Shown one piece after another: positions 52,487 to 61,941 of a stretch of DNA of 64,000 nt (position 1 is the first letter of the stretch; the number at the start of each line of letters is the position of its first letter). The position numbers and the translations under genes were made by a program. Below the pieces are notes generated by a model. The model was not told the DNA's origin. It made no database searches and worked only from the letters and a program-made list of their open reading frames with translations. Origin of the DNA: Daphnia pulex. Lineage: Eukaryota; Arthropoda; Branchiopoda; Diplostraca; Daphniidae. The stretch is taken from assembly GCF_021134715.1 (NCBI RefSeq), contig NC_060018.1, positions 5,535,501-5,599,500 of the forward strand, read 5' to 3'.

Positions 52487-54971
52487 CGTTAGTAGGGAAC
52501 TGCAGGACTGTTCCAAATTAGATGATCTTCAGTGGACTCGATCTATGCGTCCATTCAGGCTTGAGTTGGCTGAAGGTGTTAGCCGGCAACAGTTTAACGG
52601 GAACAAGTTGCGGTTGGCGTCGCTGGAAGTATATAAATTAAAACGCTTCAATGACACGATCAAGACTCCATGACCAATCAATATAATCCATGCCCATTTT
52701 TTTTTTTTATTATTATTATTTTATTTTTTTATTTTTGTCTCGCTGCGTTTTGGAAAGCAGCGACCGCCATTTGTGATTTTTGAACGCTCGAATGGAACGG
52801 TAACCGGATTCAAAGGGTACTGCTATGAAATCCTTCACGCCCTTCAAAAGATCTACAACTTCACGTAGGCTACTTTTTGAAACTTTGTTTTTTTTTAAAT
52901 CATTTCAGTTAAATATTTCTTAGATTTTTTATCCGATCTTTTTGCACGTATTTTTAGTTATGAAGTTAAAGAGCCCAGTGATAACACTTACGGGACAATA
53001 ACGGCGAACGGCAGTTGGAACGGGATGATTGGAATGATAATCGAACACGTGAATGAATTACTTTTATAGATTTATATCCTAGTTTAGCATATTGACGATG
53101 CTGTGATAGATTGTCGACATTGGCGTGGGTCCCTTTTCCGTCACTCATTCCCGATCTAAAGCCATCGACTTCTCCGTCGCATTTCACGAAGAACCTACAG
53201 CTATACTGATTCCGCCACCAGCGGAAGACAACCGTTTGTTGGCTTGCATAAAACCTTTTCGTTTAGAGGTTATTCGACCATTCATGTCTTTTTTTTTTAT
53301 TATTTCCTCTACGTTTAAAAAAAATTGTATTATTAAAACAGGTTTGGCTTTCCTTGCTATTGTTTGCCCTTCTTCTACCCATAGTCCTGTGGAAGGATTT
53401 GACATTTGTATGGAAAACCTACCAGAAAGCCGCAGTCACTCACAGTCAAATCTCGCCAGTGAAGCCAAATGTTTTCCAGGAAAGAAGCCCGGCTTTAGCG
53501 AAGCAATATTTCTTTATTTTAGGAGTTCTAATTGGACAATGTATTGCTTCATTTGTCACTTTAAGACTCCCTTTTTTGGTCAGGGATGTTAAAAGCAGTT
53601 TGTCTCTTTATGATGATCTAGCTGGACAAAAGTTGTCCTCAATCGGATTTTCACCTCGTTTACTCGGAGCATTTTGGTGTTTGAGTGCCGTGGTGTTTGC
53701 CAGCGCCTACGTTGGAATTCTCGTCGGTTTTCTAAGCTTTCCCAGATTATCGCCCATCATCGGTAAACTTGAAGAGCTCCCCGGATCAAAACTCGGATGG
53801 GGAGTGCATCGAGGAACGGCTCTCGAAACGCTCTTTACTGTACTACACTGATTATTCCATTCCTATAATAATTTGATGCGTACGTGTAGCGTCACATGAA
53901 ACAGCTTTGTATGATATATCCTTTAGGAGGCCACAACTGGAGTTTACAAAACTATTGGAGGTAAGACACTCTACATTTTTCCATGTGAATTTTTAATACT
54001 AAGAAAATGTGGCTTTTAACCATTATCCTTATACCTTTCTTCTAGAAGGCCTTTTGAAGCAACAAGGGGCTTTAGTCGACGCTAACGCTGACGGTGTTCA
54101 ACGTGTGACCAATGGAAGCTATGCTTTCATAAAAGTAATTGCCCAGTTTTTACTTATTTATTTATTTATTTTTGTTAGCTTGGCAATAGCTGATGCTCTC
54201 CATTTTGAGTTCACAGGAAAAATCGTACCTGCAATTTGCTGTTGGAGAGGACTATGCTCGATCGGGAACCTGCCGTCTTAGTATTGCTAAGCAGGAGTTT
54301 TTTAAAGTGAATTTCGCGTTCGCCCTGCCCACGGATAGTCCGCTCAAACACCTATTGGATAAAAAGTAAGGTCTATCTATATAAGGCACTCCCGCTTCCC
54401 ATAACTGCCCGTGCATGTTACCCACCCTTTAGGAAAAACTGAATCGTTAACCGTGATATACCTTAGTTTAGCCACAGTATCAACTAGTTTGGGAGTTACC
54501 ATTTGTTACTGATGCAGAGTTGATCATGTCTGCAGGGTGAGCTATATTCAACACTCCTAAGAGCGTGAACCTTATTTATTGGGCCAGAGAGGCGGAGGTC
54601 CGAGACGTATTTTTATTGCATGTTCACGAGAGTGTGCTTCCTTGAATATTTTTCTTTAAAATGCTGCTTTATATGATAATCGTGATGACCGAAACGCGAT
54701 ATTTTAATTTTACTTTTGCAGGATCCTGCAGTTGATAGAAACAGGTCTTGGTGAGTATTGGAAGAAACTATATTGGCCACCATCGAGTAGAAAATGCGAT
54801 GACGTCAACCGATCTGGAGGGGCTATTAAAAGTCTCAACCTAACGGATTTACAAGGCGCTTTTGTCATATTAGCTTTAGGTTCTGGAGCGGCATCCGCCA
54901 TATTTGTTGCAGAGAGAATTATCACTCAGTCCCTAATTTCTCGTTTTCTAACATTTAAATCAGTGTTTTAA
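52487..54971 (+). CDS. Ionotropic glutamate receptor / IR-type channel subunit (5' incomplete)
   Basis: Membrane ligand-gated cation channel subunit. Exons: 52487-52628, 52761-52864, 52958-53048, 53110-53268, 53342-53540, 53622-53839, 53927-53960, 54046-54134, 54217-54365 and 54722-54971. All are GT-AG and join in phase into about 477 codons plus TAA. S1 begins LASLERPPFVIF and has GFKGYCYEIL and DIGVGPFSVT. M1 is VWLSLLLFALLLPIVLW, M3 is AFWCLSAVVFASAYVGILVG, and M4 follows NLTDLQGAF. The glutamate-contact residues of classic receptors appear kept: Arg in VTHSR, Thr in RGTALE, Glu in YAFIKE. The S2 Cys pair (GTCRL, RKCDD) is also kept. The M3 gate motif SYTANLAAF is strongly altered. The gene may be a divergent glutamate receptor or a ligand-binding IR. 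The first exon boundary is provisional, and the amino-terminal domain upstream is unresolved. Confidence 0.88.
52761..52864 (+). CDS. Receptor exon: start of ligand-binding lobe S1
   Basis: Phase-0 acceptor AAAGCAG and donor TTCAC|GTAGGC. It encodes RPPFVIF, then GFKGYCYEIL, the family pattern PPFV...F.GYC.DLL. Joining to the 52628 donor gives LASLE-RPPFV, the usual entry into S1. Confidence 0.85.
53110..53268 (+). CDS. Receptor exon: end of S1 with ligand arginine
   Basis: Encodes IVDIGVGPFSV, then THSRSKAIDFS and FHEEP. The Arg after VTHS aligns with the ligand carboxylate-binding Arg of glutamate receptors. It ends RPF-type (KPFRLE) just before M1 at donor GAG|GTTATT. Confidence 0.88.
53541..53621 (+). 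other. 81-base in-frame intron within the pore segment
   Basis: Starts GTATTG and ends GATCTAG. Its length is divisible by three and it contains no stop in the coding frame, so genomic reading passes through it for 27 codons. Removing it joins LGVLIGQ to SGQKLSS, which restores the expected short M2-to-M3 distance (Q..G...S.R....W). The unspliced version would insert a family-atypical segment. Confidence 0.65.
54722..54971 (+). CDS. Receptor terminal exon: end of S2, M4 and tail
   Basis: Acceptor TTTTGCAG; the single entry base completes a Lys codon from 54365. It encodes LIETGLGEYWKK, the Cys of the conserved S2 disulphide, and NLTDLQGAFVILALGSG with the M4 helix. A short tail ends in TAA at 54969. 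AATAAA-like signals lie near 55717 and 55781. Confidence 0.9.
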
Positions 54972-55840
54972 AATCACTCTGCCAAGTATAAAATGTCGCT
55001 AGTAAGTAAGCAATCATTCGTAGATTGTTGTAGGGTTAAATAACAGTGCAAGTTTACGTGTCGTTGTCCTTTGAAGAATTTTAATCTTTTGTTCTTCATT
55101 TCAAAGATATCGACGTACGAATAACAAAGAATCCTTATGGGTACCGTGTGATTAAGTTTGCATTCTTAATTTGTCAATCTAGTTCTAACTGCCTAATTCC
55201 CCTCCCCCTTAAATCACGGCCACTCAACGTCAGTCTTAATTGCTGAAGGGCTTAGGATAAGGATGTAACGTGTAAGCAGACTATTACAATAATAATATGT
55301 AATATTCTATTGTGGTCTAACTACGAAAACCATTCAAAATGAAATTTTTCTTTAATCATGTGCATGTCTCATCTTATAAAAAATACACTTGTGGGAAGGT
55401 TGCAGCGAAAGGTACTGTATTTGGTGTTTCACCTAATGTTTTATATTTCGAAATGTAATTATGGTAGTATAGGATGACAGAAAGAAAAAAAAAAGAATCG
55501 ACAAGAATGCAATAGGAGGTGGGAGTAGGAAGAGAGCACGGTCATCGGCGCGTCAGGAAAACGTAAAGGAATACAACCGATCGAAAACGATTTTTAATAC
55601 TATGACCGGTTATATCTTTACATATAACTGTGCCTCATTCAACGTCCACGTTGAACAGTTAATTTAGTTGAATTAGGATTGACGCGATGGAAACGACATT
55701 TTCATTGAAAAACGAAATAAAAGTCAGGACTAGTAAGGCTAATTTTTTAAGTGATTAAAACAAAATTGTGATAGAATCTTGAATAAAGAAAAAGCGGAAA
55801 AGCCGTACCAGATCCGAGATCGACCTGACAAGTCTACAGA
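54972..55840. other. Receptor 3' flank, nothing recognised
   Basis: AT-rich, without open frames of note. AAATAAA-like motifs may serve as receptor polyadenylation signals. Confidence 0.6.
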
Positions 55841-55969
55841 ATGTCTACAGTATGTTTAACAAATCACGCCACTTCAGCACTTGATGCACCGGTTCCGGTA
55901 GACTGCCTTTTCATGAAGACTTTTTATGCAGAAAGAAGAATCAGAAAGCAAGAACAAGATAAAGGTTAG
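55841..55969 (+). CDS. Small plus-strand ORF, 42 codons
   Basis: ATG at 55841 opens a non-repetitive frame ending in TAG at 55967-55969. The stop overlaps a donor-like AAAG|GTTAGT, so it could instead be a first exon ending at 55964. The C-terminal part is basic and Gln-rich (ERRIRKQEQDK). No family recognised. Confidence 0.22.
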   Translation: MSTVCLTNHATSALDAPVPVDCLFMKTFYAERRIRKQEQDKG

Positions 55970-56263
55970 TTGTTTGAGATTTGGGTTCACTTTCTTTATT
56001 GACTTTGACTTTCTTTATCGTCACGCGGCTATAAAACTCGACCGGGATGGTGAAAATTCACAAATGCAACCAAATATAAAAGGACCGTGTGGTAGGAAAC
56101 GTACTGACGCGCCATGAGAGACCAGGATACGTCACAAATAAGAGTCACAAACAAAATGTTTAAATTAAAAAAAAAAGTTTCGCCACAACGCTACCTAGCG
56201 GTCAAATATAGAACTGCATGCAAAATTCCCTTTTCTTGCCCCAAAACGCGAAATTTTCTTCGC

Positions 56264-56521
56264 TTATTTGTCAGAACGTGAGAAGTTGTAACACAGGTAA
56301 TAAATCATTTCATCTGATGAGTCAACAATCAACGTTAAGCTAGCTTCGAAAATTACCAATGATTCATAGGTAAACTCGAGTGATTTCGTCTGTAATAACT
56401 TGTCGGTGATGTGTTCTATTTCGTGTATATGTTGGATAACCTTAATGTTTTTCATCAACTCACAGTCAGAGTAAACGTGAAAGTCGTGCAACCTACCGTC
56501 AACTTTTTTGTTCAAACTCAT
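56264..56521 (-). CDS. Hypothetical small protein, 85 residues
   Basis: ATG at 56521 reading left to a TGA-type stop at the 56264 end. The sequence is not repetitive. It starts MSLNKKVDGRLHDF, has a central run likely to form amphipathic helices (NIKVIQHIHEIEHITDKLL), a Phe/Glu/Thr segment and an acidic VDSSDE near the end. No signal peptide or membrane helix. I do not recognise the family. It is intronless and lies between the receptor and the STAG-like copy. An 85-codon frame can arise by chance in AT-rich DNA, but its composition is more protein-like than its neighbours. Confidence 0.45.
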   Translation of the reverse strand: MSLNKKVDGRLHDFHVYSDCELMKNIKVIQHIHEIEHITDKLLQTKSLEFTYESLVIFEASLTLIVDSSDEMIYYLCYNFSRSDK

Positions 56522-56802
56522 TGTATTCTACTGAATGTGTCATCGAAATAATTCAGGTAAAAACCAACACTAGCTTTATTTCATGCTTTAACATATATTC
56601 TTCTCGTGTTTTATTAGGATTAATCTTAATTATCGATTGTTTCTATTGAACCTGCTAGATCACCAACCCCAGCATGGAACAATCTCTCATTCCATCTTAT
56701 AGAGAATCTTGGATAACTGATTTGTGGTTTCATGTGTGTAAAAGTTCACTTGTCATTTTACTGAACTTTATTAATTGCAGTCTAATATGAATTTTTGTTT
56801 TA

Positions 56803-56934
56803 TTTACAGGTTTCTAAATTAGCATGACTGACTATATGAGAAAGTAAGTCCAAGAAAAGGACTTACAGAGTTACAGTCAACAAGATTTCTTGTTTGCTAA
56901 CCCATTGGCTGCTACCCATGAATCTCCCTATTTT
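56803..56934 (+). repeat. Duplicated exon-like block, copy 1
   Basis: Begins TTTACAGG and resembles 57531-57656. Both have an acceptor-like start, then CTAAATT-GCATGAC, an ATGAC-GAC start frame, and TTTGCTAACCCA-TGGCTGCTACCC. In this copy the frame is broken by TAA soon after its ATG, and it carries an 8-bp stem (GTAAGTCC / GGACTTAC, 56844-56866). Confidence 0.75.
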
Positions 56935-57530
56935 TCAACAACAAAAAAAGAGGTTAAATATTGTGATCATGCTATCATCATTATAAGTTGTGTTTACATT
57001 GAATTTAGAGAAGTTGTCATACTAATAGCAATTTTAACGATTGTTTGGTTTCTTATTTAGATGTTGCATATAAGACCAAATGTGGGGCATATGGTTATCC
57101 CTCCAAAATAAGGCAATGACCACACGTTCAACGCGGATCATCGCTTTGTCATCGAACTTGACTCATTCCATTGCTTAGGAAAGCTGATTGGTGTTATTCT
57201 GTGTAACTTCATTGTCATGTCACTGAATTTAAATTTTGTTTACATTTTGTTTAGCTTGATTTAGCCATTTAGGTAATGACCGAGAAGATGCGGCCTACAT
57301 GAACATCATTTAGGCGACCAGCATCATTCGACTACCCAACCGGCTTCTACTACCCTGCTCTCAACACAGCACGGAGTTTTACTCTTAGATTTTTGGCTGT
57401 TCGCGATGTGTGATGGCGTTTCCTTGGACGAGATGATGATTTTGGCGAGAAAAATATTGCGTGAGTATATACTTAAAACTGTTCAATTATTCTTTTACTT
57501 CTTTTTTAAATGTTTTTTTTTTTTTTTTCA
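56935..57530. other. Spacer between the two exon-like copies
   Basis: Contains an open frame of about 60 codons near 57285-57462 ending at a strong donor-like GC|GTGAGT and encoding LDFWLFAMCDGVSLDEMMIL. No family recognised. An in-frame stop precedes it, with no convincing acceptor. Confidence 0.4.
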
Positions 57531-57706
57531 TTTACAGGAACCTGAAGGTTCCTAAATTTGCATGACAGACTTTATGAAAAGTAATGTTCTTTCAAGAAAG
57601 TCAACAAGGTCCCTTTTTGCTAACCCAATGGCTGCTACCCTTGAATCTCCCTATTTAGCTCCTTACACAGTCCCTCTTGATTTGAGGTATTGCTTTTTGT
57701 CGTTAC
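57531..57706 (+). CDS. Duplicated exon-like block, copy 2 (open frame)
   Basis: The ATG-started frame is open from about 57563 to a donor-like TTGAG|GTATTG near 57687. It encodes about 41 residues including SLFANPMAATLESPY. It pairs with the broken copy at 56803. It is not similar to STAG, and its exit phase does not fit the STAG-like exon at 57759. It may belong to a separate lineage-specific gene or a mobile element. Confidence 0.3.
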
Positions 57707-58983
57707 AATCTTCTTTGAATATTATTGTCATCTAAATAAATGTTCATTCTGCTTACAGGGTGATCCTTCGCTACTGATCATGGACTCCATTGGTGAAACT
57801 GAAAACCGACGAGAGAATGCTGTAATCCAAGACTGACAAATTGTGTGCTGATTTAAACAAGTTGCGACTGGAGAACCACCTGCAGGTCGAGGGTCTATGA
57901 GAAAGGTAACCGATTAATTATTTTTAATCTGCTTATCATGTAAACATACAACATGTAGTAGTGGAGATTTTCATATGAATTATTATTATTACAGATTCCT
58001 ACCGTCAAAGAAACCAAACAAACCCAAGGTCGCCGTGTACGACTTACTGAACATTTCATACCAACTCTTCCTCTGTTACTCGGGAAATATATGACTGATC
58101 CCGAACAAGTTGCAAACCTCTTGTCAATCCCTCAATACCTTAATATGGAAATCTATACTACCTCACGTCAAGAGAAGGTGAGTTCGTTTGATTTATGATA
58201 TTGTTTTCAAAAGGCTGAGATACTTAACTTCTCAAATTTCAGAGTCTAGATTCGTTATTGCGCTTGATCCAGAATATAGTGGAAAGGCACACCACAACAG
58301 AAGTGTTGGAAGGCTGCGCTCAAGCGCTGGAATATCTTTGTAATGAAGATTACGCCATATCTTCTCGATGTGATTTAACAAGGAACACTTTAATTGATCG
58401 TATCGTTAAGAAATGCGAACAAGATTATGTAAATTATGTAACACTGATGGCTGGCGTAAGAATTTATTTTGTTTGCAATTTTTTTTCCTCGTCTTATATA
58501 CTTATTCATGTGTTTTTATAGGACGACGAGCCCAACAAGGATTCGGTGTTTACGCTGGTATTGGGTTTGAAAAAAATTGCCTTATTCTCGTCACATCACA
58601 ATCTTGGGACATGGAATTTGTGGGATGTTTAACGGAATTCAAGAAACTTTAAACCTAAATCGGTCAATGCTACTTGAAGTATCTAGTGATTTTCTTGGTT
58701 TTATTTCCGCAAAATATTATGCAGTTATTTTTTTAGGCTATAAAATATTGCATTTCTGCTTGCCATTCTGCTGTTTTATGGGAGCTTCTGCAATTCAAAA
58801 ACTGTTCTGGACAAGGAACGTCTGCCGCTCAACAACAGAAACAATTAAGAGATCATTTGGACGCGTACATGTCTTTGATGACTGAGCTTATCACTTCGAA
58901 CGTTGCTGATTTTAGAGAAGAGGTTGGTATTGTTAGTGAAAAATTCTTGTCATTCCACGCGTATTTATAATTTTGTTTTTTAG

Positions 58984-59463
58984 GCATACGTGTCTGTAGG
59001 GGATTTGCTTATATGGTTTAGCAAGCGACTAAAAGACAATCCTCAGTTAAAACCGCTTGTTTACGAGCCTGATCGTGACCTACAACAAATTCTGGAAAAC
59101 TTCATTCAGACTTATGTATTTGTTGAAGAAGAAGAAGATGTAGACGAGGAAGGCGACGAAGGCGACGAACATAAAAAAATTGAAAAATTGCACAATCGCC
59201 GGAACTATTTATCGGTTTTCTGCAAACTCGTGGCTTGCAACGTCTTGCCTGTAAAAGCTGCGGCAGGTGTTATTAGACACTATGTCAAGTATTACGATGA
59301 TTACGGTGACATCATTAAGACATTATTGGGAAAAACTCGAAACATCAACAAAATTACCAATGCAAAAACTATGGTTCTTAGTCTCTCATTGCTGTTTCAC
59401 GATCTAACAAGGGATGGTGGAAGTCGTATTGATCGGCAGTCAGAAGAATTTCTTAGTGTCAAG
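58984..59463 (+). pseudogene. STAG/SA: STAG-like block, longest intact exon (160 codons)
   Basis: Uninterrupted phase-0 exon between TTTTTTAG and AAG|GTATGA. It covers the region around LKPLVYEPD, an acidic Glu/Asp loop, the KIEKLHNRRNYLSVFCKLV helix pair and the YYDDYGDIIK / KTRNINKI segment. These are among the most conserved STAG motifs, which makes the family call secure despite damage elsewhere. Confidence 0.88.
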
Positions 59464-60142
59464 GTATGAAACAAATTTAAACCTTACTGACAGCATTACT
59501 TTTCACGCAAATATTTATAATGAAATAATAATAATTGTAATAAATTTGTCCGTAGGAATTGGCCAAAGAATTGGCCATGTCATTTGGACTCGATACGGTG
59601 AAAAATCGCGAAGCTATCACCGCCATTCATAGAGACGGAATTATTTTTGCCAAATCCACTCGAGAATCCAAATAATCAAATTGGCCCTCTTCCTAATTTA
59701 GCGTTTCTTGAAATTTGTGGCGAGTTTTCAAACAAACTGTTAAAACAAGACAAAAAGGTGGTTTTACAGTTTTTGGACCGAATGCTGATCATGGGTAGGC
59801 TTTCACCTCGTCGAGAATGGGAACCTATCTTGTTCTACCGGAATTCCTTGGTTCATGGCGAAACTGATCCACCTCCGCATTCTGTCAGGAGCGCTAACAG
59901 ACGACGTCGTCGCGATACAGGTATTTTATGGAATTTCTTAGAAGCTTTCTCTTGTGCATAATTTCCAATTAACCTTCGTTCTATCATGTACCATTTTCAG
60001 TTTGTATTTTCTAAATTGTCGATAGAGTTGGCGTAATTACTTACGTTGTCGTCATATTCTTTGTTCTTTTGTTCCGTTCCTAAGGTTCATTACCTTAATG
60101 TTTTTTTTCACTTAATTGCCATCCTTATAAACCCTACAACAG

Positions 60143-60298
60143 AACCTAGTTTTTGGAATATAGCGGGAATTCAGGGTCAAATATGATGAATATTTTCATA
60201 GTTGACCGTTGTGTCTCATCAACCTAGTTTTTGGAATATAGCGGGAATTCAGGGTCAAATATGATGAATATTTTCATAGTTGACCGTTGTGTCTCATC
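60143..60298. repeat. Perfect 78-bp tandem duplication
   Basis: Units 60143-60220 and 60221-60298 are identical over 78 bases, starting AACCTAGTTTTTGGAATATA. They lie in the intron between the last two STAG-like blocks. The lack of any difference points to a recent duplication or an assembly artefact. Confidence 0.97.
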
Positions 60299-60461
60299 TG
60301 TTCGTGGTGACCGCATGTAATTGATTTACTGACGAGATTTCAATTTGTTCGCAGGTGGAGACGACGGTGAAATCGCTGATAACGATGATGGATCAGATCA
60401 CGAATTTGCCGAGGGTGGGTATAATGTTACCCGGTTTGACTTCAGCATTTTAGTCTTGTGA

Positions 60462-60816
60462 ATGAATGAAGTGAATTCGTAGTAACATAACATGTACGTG
60501 TAAAAGTTTCATTTCATTTTTTGATAAATTTCCAGTGTTAACGCATCTTATCTGCGATGATTCTAGGAAATGTTAGTTTTTATTAACGTTTGGTGAGGTG
60601 CTTTGTTATTTATCCTTTTGGCTACTGAACTGCGACATGTAAATTTCCATTTTAACAATGGATCCTGCTGTTAGATTACGTACGATCGCACTTTTAGGAT
60701 TCTCTAGGATAAATAAACACAGTTGACAGTTGTGACGGTTGTGAATTGATTGCTGTCTCGTTTGTCTGCTAAATTAAAAAACAAACAAAATGTGTTCATT
60801 CAAAAAGAAAGATTTA
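60462..60816. other. STAG-like 3' flank
   Basis: AT-rich DNA without a recognised feature. It includes AATAAA near 60711 that could end a transcript from the STAG-like copy. Confidence 0.5.
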
Positions 60817-60969
60817 TCACAGGTTAGGTAAAGTGCAGAATGACAGGAATAAAGCTAAAAGGGTGATACAGGTGATTATTAAAACAATCAGATGCCCAGT
60901 CCCTATTGTGTGAGGATCACATGAGCCTGGAACATGCTGTTGTTGTGAGACAGGGTAGTGTTTCACCAT
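60817..60969 (-). CDS. Small minus-strand ORF with hydrophobic C-terminal segment
   Basis: 50 codons. The N-terminal half is polar and Pro/Gln-rich with PGSCDPHTIG. The C-terminal half contains a run of about 19 hydrophobic residues (LIVLIITCITLLALFLSF), like a single membrane anchor. Another minus-strand ORF lies 116 bases upstream, and the two could be exons of one gene, but no phase-consistent splice pair was found. A chance ORF is possible. Confidence 0.3.
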   Translation of the reverse strand: MVKHYPVSQQQHVPGSCDPHTIGTGHLIVLIITCITLLALFLSFCTLPNL

Positions 60970-61084
60970 CCGTTGTGATTGATCTTACATTTGCTGTTGC
61001 CTTGTAGTATGTAACCTAGTAGAATGCCACAGTGAATAGAACCACATTCTGAATAACGGCAGGTTTACCCTACCAACTAGGTGT

Positions 61085-61261
61085 TTATCCTTTCAGCAAT
61101 CCATTGTCCAAGCACTGTTGCCTAGGTGCTGAAACGTCGAGAATCACTTGCAGACAAGGTACATGAACGGATATCACCGCCTTGAGTGCCTTTTCCTCAG
61201 TGTAGAAGTTGAACTGGCGTCTATTATCACCTTGAGGATTTCGTCTGTTGTGATGTGTCAT
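61085..61261 (-). CDS. Small minus-strand ORF, 58 codons
   Basis: Starts MTHHNRRNPQ and runs to TAA. It is basic at the N-terminus and contains FNFYTEEKALKAV. It is non-repetitive. No family recognised, and the length is within chance expectation, so it is kept as a candidate only. Confidence 0.25.
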   Translation of the reverse strand: MTHHNRRNPQGDNRRQFNFYTEEKALKAVISVHVPCLQVILDVSAPRQQCLDNGLLKG

Positions 61262-61550
61262 GCTGCGTGGTGGCTTTTTGCCGTTTTGGTGAAATTTGAC
61301 AGGGTGAATATTACGTGAGTATGAATATTATTTGTTACCTTTGTTTGTTAGTTCTTTCAATTTAGTGTCTGAGCTAGAGCGGACATTGTTTTCATGTTAC
61401 TTTTTTTAAACGTTTCTTCTTTCTGACGTTAGACGGCATGGTCTTTGATAATTTTTTACCTGTCAGAATCTTACTTTGCACCTATCTGAAGAAATTTCTC
61501 GCTACTACTACAAAGAACTTTTTTGTGATAACTGTCAGTTTCTATTTCAG

Positions 61551-61941
61551 GAACAAAGCTCACTTGTTAGATTTCTAATAATATGTATTTTTTTCTACTT
61601 CCGGTTTTCTCATTTTAGTCAGTAGTTCAGTAAATATTCATTCGACGCACAAAATAACCACATATTCGTGATCCTCGTCAAATTTGTGGTAAAGTTCATC
61701 TTTTGTTTTGTACGTTTTCGTACTTCCGGTTTTGAGAATTTTCCTGAACTATAGTTCAGGAAAATTCTCGATTTTGGCCAAAATCTGGATTTAGTTTAAA
61801 TTACATCTAATCGACCCCAAATTTCACGTAGATCACGAATATTTGGTTTATTTGGTCGGCAGCTCAATGGTTGAGGCGCTATCGCTTACTTCCGGTATAC
61901 TTCCGGAAAATTTGCATAAAACTAGCAAGTGAGCTTTGTTC
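61551..61941. mobile_element. Foldback/MITE-like element, 391 bp
   Basis: Terminal inverted repeats GAACAAAGCTCACTTGTTAG (61551-61570) and its complement with one mismatch (61922-61941). Inside, blocks 61651-61689 and 61815-61853 are imperfect inverted copies (ATATTCGTGATC-type core), and the centre is a perfect palindrome. The whole element can fold into one long hairpin. No coding capacity and no clear target-site duplication. CTTCCGGT occurs repeatedly near both arms. Confidence 0.75.
61734..61769. repeat. 36-bp perfect palindrome without loop
   Basis: GAGAATTTTCCTGAACTA followed directly by its exact complement. It is the symmetry centre of the foldback element. Confidence 0.98.

Larger units (their letters stand above)
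57759..60461 (+). pseudogene. STAG/SA: Cohesin subunit STAG/SA-like, decayed C-terminal half
   Basis: Intact STAG proteins are HEAT-repeat cohesin subunits that bind the RAD21 kleisin. Blocks: 57759-57905, 57995-58177, 58243-58455, 58522-58678, 58737-58922, 58984-59463, 59556-59920 and 60355 onward. All boundaries are GT-AG. Recognisable STAG stretches include GEPPAGRG, LNMEIYTT, NIVERHTTTEVLE, CHSAVLWEL, KYYDDYGDIIKT, KTRNINKITNAKT, SFGLDTVKNREA, NLAFLEICGEFS and YRNSLV. Lesions: TGA at 57834-57836 and 57849-57851; a net extra base in 58522-58678 (stop at 58630); a net extra base in 59556-59920, probably in the T5 run at 59644-59648. The N-terminal half, including the stromalin conserved domain, was not found upstream. 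It is either a pseudogene of a duplicated STAG or a real gene with sequence errors; four separate lesions favour decay. Confidence 0.82.

Noticed and set aside
53125..53592. Single 155-codon ORF across the receptor S1-M1 region
   Set aside because: Runs past the GAG|GTTATT donor at 53268 into intron; the M1 continuation is in a different frame from 53342.
61854..61890. tRNA-like segment GGCAGCTCAATGGTTGAGGC
   Set aside because: A-box-like only; no B box or cloverleaf follows, so it is not called a tRNA gene. It may be a pol III-derived piece of the foldback element.
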